A DNA stretch of 64,000 nt from Pedobacter paludis. GTDB taxonomy: Bacteria; Bacteroidota; Bacteroidia; Sphingobacteriales; Sphingobacteriaceae. The DNA lies in contig NZ_QGNY01000002.1 of the NCBI RefSeq assembly GCF_003173575.1, positions 186,001 through 250,000 on the forward strand, written 5' to 3'. Positions within the stretch are counted from its first letter, which is position 1; every line of letters starts with the position of its first letter. The translations under genes and the position numbers were made by a program. Shown in pieces: positions 8,930 through 18,386 of this stretch. The notes beneath the pieces were generated by a model, which did not search any database, was not told where the DNA came from, and was given only the letters and a program-made list of their open reading frames with translations.

Positions 8930-10066
8930 ATGAAAAACATTTCAAGATTACGGTATTTTATTTATTTATCCTTCATAATTATTGGAGGATGTACCACAGG
9001 AAAAAAAGCTTTGCAAAAAGGAGATTACGATGCTTCTGTTGCAAAAGCAGTTAGCCGTTTGCAAAATTCACCGAAAAATAGCGAGGCAATAGGTGTTTTA
9101 CCTACTGCATACAACCTTGCATTGCAGGATCATTTAAGAAAAATTGAAGAGGCAAAAGCGTCAAACGATTTATTTAGATGGGAAGCCATTATCTACGAAT
9201 ATCAAAAAATCAATCAGTTGGCGGATGACATTAACAGTTGCCCAGCCTGTTTGCCTTTGGTTCCATCACCTTCAAAATATATAAAAGAATTAAGTGAGAG
9301 TAAATACAATGCAGCGGTTGCGAGATACAATTCGGGCATGGAATATTTAAACGACAATAATAGACAAAGTGCCAAAAAAGCATATTACGAGTTTGAAAAG
9401 GTTCAAAATTTACAACCCAATTATAAGGATGTAAAAGCCAAAATGGATGATGCTTATTGGGCAGCCTTAACTAGAGTTGTCGTTCAGCCGATTATGGTAA
9501 ACAGTAATTTATACAAACTCAGTGGTGATTATTTTCAACAACAGATTGATCAGTTTATAGCCAGTTATGCAAGAAATAAATTTGTGATTTTTTATTCTGA
9601 AGAACAGGCAACGAATCAAAAAATTATTCCAGATCAAGTATTAAGTTTAAACTTCGATGATTTTGTAGTTGGCCAAACTTATGTGAAAGAACGCGTAGAA
9701 AAAATTAAACGCGATAGCGTAGTAATTGGTCAAACAAGAGAGAAAAAACCAATTTATGGCACTGTAAAAGCAACTTTAAGTATTTTTGACAAAAATATTT
9801 CCTCTTCTGGATTATTAGACATGACCATAACAGACTGGCATGATCAAAAAATTATCAGACAACAAAAAATCCCCGGAACTTATATTTGGCGGGACAGTTG
9901 GGCAAGTTACAAAGGCGATGATAGGGCTTTAAACAAACAGCAACTGGCCATGACCAGAAAAAGAGAATCTTTGCCTCCACCACCAACTGCTTTGTTCCTG
10001 GAGTTTACGAAACCGATTTACAATCAACTGGTAAATGAGATTGGTAGTTTTTATAATAGTTATTAG
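8930..10066 (+). CDS. Lipoprotein with TPR-like repeats, unknown function
   Basis: A protein of about 378 aa with a lipoprotein signal (FIIIGGC, lipid-acceptor cysteine near residue 21). The N-terminal half is helical and TPR-like (GDYDASVAKAVSRLQ; YNSGMEYLNDNNRQSAKKAYYEFEKV); the C-terminal half is mixed alpha/beta with a VVVQPIMVNS segment. A second ATG at 8918 would add four residues; 8930 places the charged N-region directly before the hydrophobic core. No enzyme motif. Probably outer-membrane anchored. Confidence 0.82.
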   Translation: MKNISRLRYFIYLSFIIIGGCTTGKKALQKGDYDASVAKAVSRLQNSPKNSEAIGVLPTAYNLALQDHLRKIEEAKASNDLFRWEAIIYEYQKINQLADDINSCPACLPLVPSPSKYIKELSESKYNAAVARYNSGMEYLNDNNRQSAKKAYYEFEKVQNLQPNYKDVKAKMDDAYWAALTRVVVQPIMVNSNLYKLSGDYFQQQIDQFIASYARNKFVIFYSEEQATNQKIIPDQVLSLNFDDFVVGQTYVKERVEKIKRDSVVIGQTREKKPIYGTVKATLSIFDKNISSSGLLDMTITDWHDQKIIRQQKIPGTYIWRDSWASYKGDDRALNKQQLAMTRKRESLPPPPTALFLEFTKPIYNQLVNEIGSFYNSY

Positions 10067-10074
10067 GTAAATAT

Positions 10075-10235
10075 TTCCCGCAGATTTTAAGGATAAGGAT
10101 CGCAGATTAATGCAGATTTATTGGTCATAAAGCCAAGGTTCCTACTTGAGTAAAAATTGCAAGACGGATAGGCTAACTGTATAAACTTTGCAAAGCCTTA
10201 AAATCTTCGTTTTTTATCTGCGAAATCTGCGGGAA
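10075..10235. repeat. Inverted CGCAGATT-type intergenic repeat
   Basis: 13-bp arms at 10075-10087 (TTCCCGCAGATTT) and 10223-10235 are exact reverse complements. Further CGCAGATT or TGCAGATT words occur inside (around 10101 and 10111), and ATCTGCG near the right arm. Such CGCAGATT-rich palindromic stretches are common intergenic repeats in Bacteroidota; the function is unknown. Confidence 0.7.
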
Positions 10236-10305
10236 GCCCTTTACTCGTTCCCTTATAGTAATCCAAACGTTAAAAAAAATCATCGTTACCGAGCACTAAA
10301 ATATA

Positions 10306-11289
10306 ATGGCTAATATTGCAGCGATGAATACTGGCTTATACAATCCTTTCCAAAACTTCGATTTTTTATATAAAATTTGCTTTCTAAGTGGCAAAACCTT
10401 TAGCTCTCCTGTATTGCAGGTTCCGCTGATTCCGAAATGGCTTTTAGAACACGCAGGTTTAACTGGAGAAGAACAGATTCAGTTTTTAGATGAAAGCATC
10501 CGCTCTTACAATACTTTGGTAATCCCGGTAAACAGCGAAGTAAACGAGCAGTTTTTAAATCCTCTGGAAGAAAAAATTGAGCAGGCTTTTGCTCAGGGCT
10601 ATAGTGCTGTTTCGGCTTTGCCCGAGCTTGATCTATTCAACTGGATTGGCAAGTTTTTATATGGTTTTGTTTACATCGAAATGCACTCTGCTTTGCGCAA
10701 GGAAATGACCGCCGATGGCTTAAACATGTCGCAGTCTTTAATGATGAAGTTTGCCAACCTAAATTTCATGATGCAAAGTTTATATACCAAACTAGAGTTT
10801 GAAGATTTTACGCCATGGTCTATAACGGTTGTAAAACTGGAAAACGAAGAAACACCATTCAGCTTTCGGGATGAAATAAACACTTTAACCTTCTCTTTAA
10901 AGATGAAGGATTTTGGAATTATTGCGTGTTTACAGGATAATGGAACCAACAAACGCTATCATCAGGATATTATTAACGAAGTAAAAGATAAAGCTTTAAC
11001 GGCAGAACAATTTGAAGAATTAAGCGCCCGCTTTTATTATTCTGCTTATCTTTTTAATCGCTTGCCAGAATACACTTTTATGCCTGTTGAAGGAACAATT
11101 TACATCGAGGCAATGCCTTTACGGGGAAATATGACCAAGCCTCTTTTTGATGTTTGGCAACATAAAACCTATGCTCAGGTATTGGAAAATTTTTGGAAAC
11201 CCTGGGGATATGTATTATTCGAAATCTTAAAAAACCCAGAACAGCCGATGAGCTTTTTCGAAAATCCGAGCCTGCCAACTGCTGGTTAG
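10306..11289 (+). CDS. Conserved hypothetical cytoplasmic protein
   Basis: A 327-aa protein without signal peptide, membrane segment or recognisable motif. It is acidic, rich in aromatic residues, and mixed alpha/beta. It converges with the rhomboid gene. I do not recognise the family. The preceding 240 bp hold the CGCAGATT inverted repeat. The start ATG at 10306 has an alternative at 10324 (MNTGLY). Confidence 0.75.
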   Translation: MANIAAMNTGLYNPFQNFDFLYKICFLSGKTFSSPVLQVPLIPKWLLEHAGLTGEEQIQFLDESIRSYNTLVIPVNSEVNEQFLNPLEEKIEQAFAQGYSAVSALPELDLFNWIGKFLYGFVYIEMHSALRKEMTADGLNMSQSLMMKFANLNFMMQSLYTKLEFEDFTPWSITVVKLENEETPFSFRDEINTLTFSLKMKDFGIIACLQDNGTNKRYHQDIINEVKDKALTAEQFEELSARFYYSAYLFNRLPEYTFMPVEGTIYIEAMPLRGNMTKPLFDVWQHKTYAQVLENFWKPWGYVLFEILKNPEQPMSFFENPSLPTAG

Positions 11290-11306
11290 AATAAAATATT
11301 TTTAAT

Positions 11307-11921
11307 CTACTTTCCGTTGGCTAATGCCGAAATAAAATGCGGCACTATTCCCTGAACAAAAATTACCGTAAATATTAATCCGGTAAGTGCTCCAAAAAAG
11401 TGAGCATCGTGATTGATGTTGTCTCTGGAATTTTTCGAAGCATACATACAGTAAACCAGGTATAACCCACCGAAAACAAAGGCAGGAATATCAAAGGGAA
11501 TAAAAAGTATTCTAATTCCCGACCAGGGATTAAAAAGAATATAACTAAAAAGCACTGCGCTAATGGCTCCAGAAGCTCCCAAACTGTGGTAGTGATAGTT
11601 ATCCTTATTTTTAAAAATAGTGGTAATATCACTTAAAACCAATCCGAAAAAATACAACAATCCAAATTGCCAACTGCCCATCATTTTTTCCAATGTAAAT
11701 GCAAAGGCATAGAAGGTAAACATATTAAAAAACAGGTGCATCCAATCTGCATGGATTAAACCACTGGTAATGATGGTGAAAATATGTTTTCCCTTAGAAA
11801 CACTGTAAGGATGCAACATAAACTTGCCATAAATGCCATGATCGTAAAAGGCGTAGAGACTGGTTACAACGGTAAAAAGAAAAATGATTGATGCAACTGG
11901 TGTTGCGTTTAAATATTCCAT
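11307..11921 (-). CDS. Rhomboid-family intramembrane serine protease
   Basis: A 204-aa six-helix rhomboid. The catalytic dyad is Ser117 in the GASGA motif and His174 in NHDAHFFG; Asn66 in HLFFNMF supplies the oxyanion side chain. Helix boundaries fit the GlpG-like six-transmembrane core with no extra domain. Its start codon is six bases from the end of the upstream M14 peptidase gene, so the two proteases are translated from one transcript. Rhomboids cleave transmembrane segments within the inner membrane; the substrate is unknown. Confidence 0.95.
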   Translation of the reverse strand: MEYLNATPVASIIFLFTVVTSLYAFYDHGIYGKFMLHPYSVSKGKHIFTIITSGLIHADWMHLFFNMFTFYAFAFTLEKMMGSWQFGLLYFFGLVLSDITTIFKNKDNYHYHSLGASGAISAVLFSYILFNPWSGIRILFIPFDIPAFVFGGLYLVYCMYASKNSRDNINHDAHFFGALTGLIFTVIFVQGIVPHFISALANGK

Positions 11922-11926
11922 TTGGG

Positions 11927-13666
11927 TTATTTTAAATCTAGTTTCACATCGTTAACTAAACGTGCTACCGGATATCTATTGTGGGTTTTCTCGTAATAAT
12001 CAGAATTTTTATATACAAAATCAAGCTGGGCTGATCCATCCTTTGCAAAATTAGGATCGGAAGCTTTTTTTGCGTCTAATTTAGCTTTTAAAGCTGGGTT
12101 ATTCTTTAATAATTCTGTTGCCGTATCTTCAAAAACATAAGCAGAAAAATGTTCCTTCATGTCTAAAATGGAATCAAAGAAATTCCAGTTAAAAAAAGAA
12201 TCTGTGGCTTGCGGTTCTAAAGTTTCTACGATGTACCTATTAGTAGGCTGATTTACATAAACTACATAATCGCCAGCATAATATTGCAAATCTTGTTGCG
12301 TAGAAATAACCTTAACTGCCGAATGGAGGTAATGCCCCTCGTACGGACGCGTTCCGGTTTTAAAGTCGCCAATGTAATAGCTTTCAACTTTAATTTTACC
12401 ATCGCTTTTTAGCTCTTTAAGCACAACATTGTTCAGCTTAAGTAAGGCGATAACCCGATCCCAAGCTTTAGGAATAATATAGGCTATCGGTTTCTGAACG
12501 GTTATAGAAGCATCGAATTTATTCCACTCCTTTATGCTTTTGGTATAAGGTTTATTCCGATCGTAAAATAATCTCTCCTGCCCACTCACCGTACTGGGCT
12601 TTTCTCCGGCTTCGAAACCTTTAAATGGCAAGCTGTCTACCTCACTTCGGTTTAATTTCCATTCCAAACCAAAAGCTTTTTGATTTGCAACCAAATCATC
12701 AGCCTTGCGTTTATTTTCACCAATAAGTTTTGCATCGCGTTCTACTAAATCAATATAGGTTTGAAGCAGTTTATAAGTCGCATCAACCCGTAAATCATAA
12801 GCCTTTAACATGTGCGTTTCTGGCATAAAACCAATGGTATTGTGCAGCGTGGTGTAACCTGTAGAATATCTTGGCAGATCGATAAAACCTGTAATTCCTG
12901 CGTCTGGTGTTTCTTCTATCGAGTTTACATACGGAATCATTGGATACCCTTTCTGCTCCATACCTTTATATAAATCGGGCACTAAAGTTTGGGTTAAATA
13001 ATCTGCCAGTATGGGATTTAACTTATCTTTCTGTGTTGGGATAAGCGTCATCACGTATTGATAATCGGCCCCATTACTGGTGTGCGTATCCACAAATATT
13101 TCGGGTTGCCAAGTATTAAAAATCAATTGAAAAGTAGCCGAATTTCTTGAATCGGTTTTAATAAAGTCGCGGTTAAGATCTAAATTTTTACTGTTTCCTC
13201 TAAAACCGTAAGCTATGGGTCCATTTTGGTTGGCTCTAGATGTACCTGTGCGATTAAAACTTCCATCAATATTATAAACCGGAATAATACAGATTACCAC
13301 ATCTTTAGGAAGTTGATCAGCGTGGAGCAAATCTCTGGCAAGCATCATCGAGGCATCAATACCTTCAGGTTCGCCTGGATGAATGCCATTATTAATCAGC
13401 AGAATTCTCTTATTGCTTTTTCTAATGGTTGCTGGATCAAAAATTTTATCCTTGGATAAAACCAGCAAATGCAATGGTTTGCCAAAATCGGTTGTTCCAT
13501 AGGTTAAAAGCTTGGCCTGCGGATTTGATTTTGCCAACTTCTCGTAATATGAAATGGCTTCGGCATAAGTGGCTGTTTCTTTTTTGCCACTAAGCTCGTA
13601 GGGAGTTTTTTGCGCCATAGATTGGAGTGTTATTGAAAGGAGCCAAAACACTAAAAATTTTTTCAT
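11927..13666 (-). CDS. Secreted M14-family zinc carboxypeptidase
   Basis: A 579-aa exported metallocarboxypeptidase (signal peptide ending ...QSMAQ). The M14 zinc ligands appear as HPGEPEG (His and Glu) and the later histidine in DTHTSNG; NLDLNRDF provides the substrate-binding Asn-Arg, and PETHML probably contains the catalytic glutamate. The catalytic domain spans about residues 25-330; the C-terminal ~250 residues are an extra region of unknown fold. It is followed six bases later by the rhomboid gene and preceded by an outer-membrane barrel gene on the same strand. Confidence 0.93.
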   Translation of the reverse strand: MKKFLVFWLLSITLQSMAQKTPYELSGKKETATYAEAISYYEKLAKSNPQAKLLTYGTTDFGKPLHLLVLSKDKIFDPATIRKSNKRILLINNGIHPGEPEGIDASMMLARDLLHADQLPKDVVICIIPVYNIDGSFNRTGTSRANQNGPIAYGFRGNSKNLDLNRDFIKTDSRNSATFQLIFNTWQPEIFVDTHTSNGADYQYVMTLIPTQKDKLNPILADYLTQTLVPDLYKGMEQKGYPMIPYVNSIEETPDAGITGFIDLPRYSTGYTTLHNTIGFMPETHMLKAYDLRVDATYKLLQTYIDLVERDAKLIGENKRKADDLVANQKAFGLEWKLNRSEVDSLPFKGFEAGEKPSTVSGQERLFYDRNKPYTKSIKEWNKFDASITVQKPIAYIIPKAWDRVIALLKLNNVVLKELKSDGKIKVESYYIGDFKTGTRPYEGHYLHSAVKVISTQQDLQYYAGDYVVYVNQPTNRYIVETLEPQATDSFFNWNFFDSILDMKEHFSAYVFEDTATELLKNNPALKAKLDAKKASDPNFAKDGSAQLDFVYKNSDYYEKTHNRYPVARLVNDVKLDLK

Positions 13667-13695
13667 GAATATTGTTGAGGATGATGGACGAAATG

Positions 13696-14430
13696 CTACA
13701 ATGTTTTGCGGTAAGATTTAATGTTTCCGAAGAAATACTTAAAGCCAAGTGAGTAAACATTATATTGATCTGGCTGATAATTCTGGAATTTATTTTCAGG
13801 ATCATCATAACCATCAAGTCCTTCGCCAAATGTATAATTCGCTTGTGCGTTAAAGTTAATTACATATCGAACATAGCCGTAACCATCGTTAATGTAATAG
13901 TTAAAACCCAAATTAATGGGTACAACAATGTTCATGCTTTTGTCTTTACCAGGAAATTTATACCCAAGCGGTGGATAAGATGCCTCGGTATTCGGCTTAT
14001 AACGAACAATATCGCTCATTTTATTATTGATAATGCCTACCCCTAAACCGGCGTATAATCCTTTAATGTTGTATAAAAACTCACTACGATCGTAATTTAT
14101 TAATTCGCCCAACATTAACTTGCCATTTACCGTAACCGAAGTGTATTTATTAATAAACTGTCGGTTGTGCGGATCTGTATTTATATCTCCACCCTGAATC
14201 ATTCCATATTGTCCTTCCAAACCAATGGTTACAAATGGCGAAATATGAAAATCGAAAACACCGTAGGCTGTGTAGCCAATACTGCCCTTATACACATCTG
14301 TATAAGACCGATTAGGGCCTACTCCAAAACCGTATGACAATTTAAAGTAGTTGGATTGAGCTGATGCAAATTGAACCTTAAGCGAGAATATAACAAGTAG
14401 GGATGTAATTTTCAGGAGGTTACGCATCAT
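13696..14430 (-). CDS. Outer-membrane beta-barrel protein
   Basis: A 244-aa exported protein (signal peptide ...FASAQ) made of alternating amphipathic strands rich in Tyr, Gly and Asn (FKLSYGFGVGPNR; YAGLGVGIINNK; YSLGFKYFF), ending in an aromatic strand as usual for an eight-strand barrel. It sits 29 bp upstream of the M14 carboxypeptidase and may lead that operon. No specific function can be inferred. Confidence 0.85.
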   Translation of the reverse strand: MMRNLLKITSLLVIFSLKVQFASAQSNYFKLSYGFGVGPNRSYTDVYKGSIGYTAYGVFDFHISPFVTIGLEGQYGMIQGGDINTDPHNRQFINKYTSVTVNGKLMLGELINYDRSEFLYNIKGLYAGLGVGIINNKMSDIVRYKPNTEASYPPLGYKFPGKDKSMNIVVPINLGFNYYINDGYGYVRYVINFNAQANYTFGEGLDGYDDPENKFQNYQPDQYNVYSLGFKYFFGNIKSYRKTL

Positions 14431-14476
14431 TGTTTTTTTTACAAAAATAATATGTTTATTGAATATCTATAACTTT

Positions 14477-14484
14477 TACCTTTG
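14477..14484 (+). promoter_or_regulatory. Candidate Bacteroidota -7 element (TACCTTTG)
   Basis: The octamer matches the TAnnTTTG consensus, with a TTT about 19 bp upstream as a weak -33 match. It lies only three bases before the pepT ATG, so if used it would give an almost leaderless mRNA. Confidence 0.35.
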
Positions 14485-14487
14485 AAT

Positions 14488-15741
14488 ATGAGCAATTACA
14501 CCAACTTTAACAAATCTTTAGAGAACAGATTTATAAAATACGCCAAAATAGATACCCAATCTGATCCAGAATCTCCAACATGTCCATCTACCTTAAAACA
14601 AAAAAACCTAGGCAATGAACTGGTTGCCGAGCTTTTGGAAATGGGCATTAACGATGCCCATATGGATGAAAACGGCTATGTATATGCAACAATTGCATCT
14701 AATACCGATAAAAACGTACCTGTAATTTGTTTCTGCTCGCATATGGATACCTCTCCAGATTGTAGTGGTGAAAACGTTAAGCCAATAATCCACAGCAATT
14801 ATCAGGGAGAAGATTTAATTCTGCCAGATGATCCTTCCATCATTTTGAAAATGGATGAGCATAAAGATTTGAAACACCAGATTGGCAACGATATTATAAC
14901 GGCCAGCGGAACAACATTGCTTGGCGCAGATAATAAGGCCGGAGTTGCCGAAATAATGGAAGCTGCAGACTTTTTGATTAAAAATACAGAGGTTAAACAC
15001 GGTACCGTAAAAATCCTTTTTACACCCGATGAAGAAATTGGAAGAGGTGTTGATAAGGCAAATTTGAAAAAGTTGGCAGCTGATTTCGGTTATACCATCG
15101 ATGGGGAAACTTTAGGATCGATAGAAGACGAAACCTTTTCTGCCGATGGCGCAAAATTAATTATCAATGGAGTAAGCACACATCCAGGTTTTGCAAAGGG
15201 AAAAATGGAAAGCGCAATTAAAATTCTTGCCGAGGTTTTGGACGCGCTCCCCAAAGATCGTTTAACACCAGAAACAACGCATCAAAAAGAAGGTTTTATT
15301 CATCCTGTTGGAATTAAAGGGCAGGTAGAACAGGCCGAAGCCCAATTTATAATTCGTGATTTTACTGATGAAAAGTTAGAAGAACATGGAAGGTTTTTAG
15401 AATCATTAGTTCAATCTGTGATGGAAAAATATCCAAATTCTACCTACGAACTTAACATAAAATCGCAGTACAGAAACATGAAAAAGATTCTGGATCAACA
15501 TCCTCAAGTTGTAAAATACGGAATAGATGCCATTGAAAGAGCGGGTATTGTTGCTAAACAGCAAAGCATTCGTGGCGGAACCGATGGATCAAGATTATCT
15601 TACATGGGCTTACCCTGCCCAAATATTTTTGCTGGCGAACATGCTTTTCACAGCAAACAGGAGTGGGTTAGCGTTCAGGATATGGAAAAGGCAGTACAAA
15701 CCATAATCAACATCGCCTGCATCTGGGAAGAAAATAGTTAG
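14488..15741 (+). CDS. pepT: Peptidase T (tripeptide aminopeptidase)
   Basis: A 417-aa cytosolic M20-family aminopeptidase that removes the N-terminal residue of tripeptides. The dinuclear zinc site is visible: H85 and D87 (SHMD), bridging D148 (GADNKAG), catalytic E182 and ligand E183 (TPDEEIGRG), D205 (DGETLG), and the final histidine in EHAFHSKQEW. The length equals the usual ~410 aa. ATG at 14488 is chosen; an in-frame TTG two codons upstream is less likely. Monocistronic. Confidence 0.96.
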   Translation: MSNYTNFNKSLENRFIKYAKIDTQSDPESPTCPSTLKQKNLGNELVAELLEMGINDAHMDENGYVYATIASNTDKNVPVICFCSHMDTSPDCSGENVKPIIHSNYQGEDLILPDDPSIILKMDEHKDLKHQIGNDIITASGTTLLGADNKAGVAEIMEAADFLIKNTEVKHGTVKILFTPDEEIGRGVDKANLKKLAADFGYTIDGETLGSIEDETFSADGAKLIINGVSTHPGFAKGKMESAIKILAEVLDALPKDRLTPETTHQKEGFIHPVGIKGQVEQAEAQFIIRDFTDEKLEEHGRFLESLVQSVMEKYPNSTYELNIKSQYRNMKKILDQHPQVVKYGIDAIERAGIVAKQQSIRGGTDGSRLSYMGLPCPNIFAGEHAFHSKQEWVSVQDMEKAVQTIINIACIWEENS

Positions 15742-15800
15742 ACAGTTCTTCAGTTTATAGTTGCAGTTACAGTTGGCTATTTACGGTCTACAGTTATTTT

Positions 15801-15856
15801 ACCACATAAAGCATGTAAGAAAATATAAGCTTATATTCTTATATTTCTTATGTGGT
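15801..15856. repeat. Terminator-like inverted repeat downstream of pepT
   Basis: ACCACATAA (15801-15809) pairs with TTATGTGGT (15848-15856), and the intervening AT-rich sequence can pair partly (TAAGAAAATATAAG with TTATATTTCTTA). It may end pepT transcription or stabilise the RNA 3' end. It is preceded by several CAGTT words. Confidence 0.5.
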
Positions 15857-15976
15857 TAATTTTTAGAATCTAAAGTAATTTTACATTTGATATGACCTGA
15901 ATCTAGGTTTCTATCTTATCCTGCTGATTTTTATAAAAAAGATGTTTTTTAAGCACTCGTAATTTGTTACTTTTAA

Positions 15977-16849
15977 ATGCAAATGATAACACTCGAAAAC
16001 GATTATATTAAAGTTGACCTTTTAGCAAAAGGTGCCGAACTACAAAGCTTATTTAGCAAAGAAACGAATATTGAATATTTATGGAATGCCGATCCAAAAT
16101 ATTGGGCAAAACACAGTCCTGTTTTATTCCCAATTGTTGGGGCCTTAAAAAACGAGCATTTTACTTATAAAGGTAAAAGTTATGCCCTACCTCGACATGG
16201 CTTTGCCCGCGACCATGTTTTTAACGTAGAAAAGCCAAGCGAAACCGAAGCCATTTTTACCTTAACACAAAGCAAGGAAACATTAAAGGTTTATCCGTTT
16301 TACTTTGAGTTAAAGCTTAAATACCAACTTATAGAAAGAAAGCTAAGCCTAACTTACGAGGTGATAAATATCGGAACAGACGAGCTTTTATTTTCTTTGG
16401 GCGCTCATCCGGCCTTTGCCGTTCCAAATACAGCCAATACAGTTTACGAAGATTATTATTTAGCATTTAATACCGATGAAAAATTAACCTATTGGAAACT
16501 TGATAATGGTTTGGTTGATGATGAAACCGAAAGCATTGAGCTGGGCGGCCATAAACTGAATTTAAAGCACAACTTGTTTTACAATGATGCGCTGGTTTTT
16601 AAAACCCTGCAAAGTAATTGCATAAGTTTATTAAATACCAAAAATGATTACGGTATTCATTTCCATTTTGAAGATTTCCCATTCTTCGGGATTTGGGCTG
16701 CACCTGATGCGCCCTTTGTTTGTTTAGAACCATGGTGCGGCGTTGCCGATGGTGTAAACCACGATCAAAATTTGGAGCACAAAGAAGGCATAATTAAACT
16801 TAACGCTGGCGAAAACTGGCAAAGATTTTGGGAAGTAGAGTGTTTTTAA
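15977..16849 (+). CDS. Aldose 1-epimerase family protein (LacX-like)
   Basis: A 290-aa cytoplasmic galactose-mutarotase-fold protein. The motifs FPIVG, PRHGFARD, LGAHPAF and EPWCGVAD are those of the LacX/YeaD branch of aldose epimerases; the two histidines and the glutamate of EPWCG correspond to the catalytic set. It probably interconverts alpha and beta anomers of a hexose or hexose phosphate. An ATG two codons downstream (15983) is an equally possible start. It converges with the DUF418 gene, with six bases between stops. Confidence 0.92.
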   Translation: MQMITLENDYIKVDLLAKGAELQSLFSKETNIEYLWNADPKYWAKHSPVLFPIVGALKNEHFTYKGKSYALPRHGFARDHVFNVEKPSETEAIFTLTQSKETLKVYPFYFELKLKYQLIERKLSLTYEVINIGTDELLFSLGAHPAFAVPNTANTVYEDYYLAFNTDEKLTYWKLDNGLVDDETESIELGGHKLNLKHNLFYNDALVFKTLQSNCISLLNTKNDYGIHFHFEDFPFFGIWAAPDAPFVCLEPWCGVADGVNHDQNLEHKEGIIKLNAGENWQRFWEVECF

Positions 16850-16855
16850 AATGCT

Positions 16856-18235
16856 CTATAAACCGGCCACCGTTGCAGATGTACTTTGTGCTTGAACATC
16901 TAACCTCACTTTTTTAATGGGTTGCCATTTTACATAAGTTAAACTTCGCCACAACCATTCAAACGGACCAAACAAAAAATACTTAAGCCAAATGGTACTA
17001 AATACAATTTGGAAAATCCACACGCCCAAAACAACCTCGTAAATTTGGTAACGTTGCAATTGGCCAAACCAACCCATAGCCAAAAAAATAGTCGACATAA
17101 TGATGGACTGAGAAAGGTAATTGGTAAAAGCCATTTGGCCCACTGGTACAAAAATGTGCAACAACTTTTTAAAAGGCGTAATTTTGTAGAGAAGAATTAG
17201 CAGGCACAAATAACCAAAAGTTTGCAAAAGCCTTCTAACCTGATAGAGCTCTGCAGGAGCAGATTCAGTTAATTTAACCATATCAAATTTTGCGGCGTAC
17301 ATTTCCTTAATACCCATAAAGTTAAATGCAACACCAATGCCAATCCCCAAAACAGCACCGATTATGTAAAGCCAAAGGGGCTTTGAGCCCATTAAAAATC
17401 CAGATTTTATAAAGGCCATTCCAATGAAAAAGAACATCAGCATATCCCACCATCCGTTATAAAAACCGATACTTTGTAATTCCATATTTACATCACGATA
17501 GAAACCGAATAATTGAGAATAATTAGAGGTTTTAATTGTTTTAAACTCTTCCTTCGCATCCTTCATCATTCCTGCGCTATTATTCTTATCCCGAAATTTT
17601 TGCCATTTTTCTAATTCGCCTTTTTGTTCATCAGTAATTTTTTTGTGTTCTTTCTGTAGCAACTCTACCTTTTTCCCTTTTGTTATAATTTCTTTTCTAG
17701 CATATAATGAAGATGTTTCTCGGTAAGTGCCTATCAATAATAAAAACAATGAACAGAGCAATAATCTATTGGCAGATAATTTTCTAAAAGGAAACAAGAC
17801 CAATCCGCATAATGCATAAGAATATAAAATATCACCTGGCCAAAAGAATATAAATGCATTAATTAATCCAAAAACCAAGAGCCATAAAATTCTGCGATAG
17901 TAAATATCGGCAGCATCCAAATGCCCTCTATTATGTTCCAATCTATTAATAAACAAAATTGTTCCCGCCCCGAACAAAATTGAGAATAAACCTCTCATGG
18001 TTCCCTCAAAAAAGCCCATCTCTAAAACCCAGGCATAGTAATTCTTACCAAAAATGGGCTGATCAAGGTTTAGAAATGCATAAAAAATATGTGGCTGACC
18101 TTGTGCCATGCTGTTCATTAACAATATACCAAGAACAGCAATTCCTCTAACCGCATCGAGAAATAGAATGCGGTCCTTTTTACTTAGTGGAGATGCCGAT
18201 TGTTCTGAGGCATCCAGGGATGATAAAGTTGACAT
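16856..18235 (-). CDS. DUF418 (YeiB-type) integral membrane protein
   Basis: A 459-aa polytopic membrane protein. The N-terminal motif RILFLDAVRGIAVLGILLMN and the C-terminal DUF418 region (VGQMAFTNYLSQS, GPFEWLWRSLTY) identify the family; about nine to ten hydrophobic helices are visible. A charged ~80-residue loop after the fourth or fifth helix is typical. The role of the family is undefined, although transport has been suggested. Confidence 0.92.
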   Translation of the reverse strand: MSTLSSLDASEQSASPLSKKDRILFLDAVRGIAVLGILLMNSMAQGQPHIFYAFLNLDQPIFGKNYYAWVLEMGFFEGTMRGLFSILFGAGTILFINRLEHNRGHLDAADIYYRRILWLLVFGLINAFIFFWPGDILYSYALCGLVLFPFRKLSANRLLLCSLFLLLIGTYRETSSLYARKEIITKGKKVELLQKEHKKITDEQKGELEKWQKFRDKNNSAGMMKDAKEEFKTIKTSNYSQLFGFYRDVNMELQSIGFYNGWWDMLMFFFIGMAFIKSGFLMGSKPLWLYIIGAVLGIGIGVAFNFMGIKEMYAAKFDMVKLTESAPAELYQVRRLLQTFGYLCLLILLYKITPFKKLLHIFVPVGQMAFTNYLSQSIIMSTIFLAMGWFGQLQRYQIYEVVLGVWIFQIVFSTIWLKYFLFGPFEWLWRSLTYVKWQPIKKVRLDVQAQSTSATVAGL

Positions 18236-18386
18236 GACAGAGCGACTTAGGTTAAATCAAATATAATATATATCTGTATATCAAGCAAATAGATTTTTTA
18301 TTCTAGAAAAATTTAAATGTTTTTTCTAACTGTATAAAAAACAGCCCAAATATTAGGGTTTGGTAAATAACTTGGTAATTTTGTAC

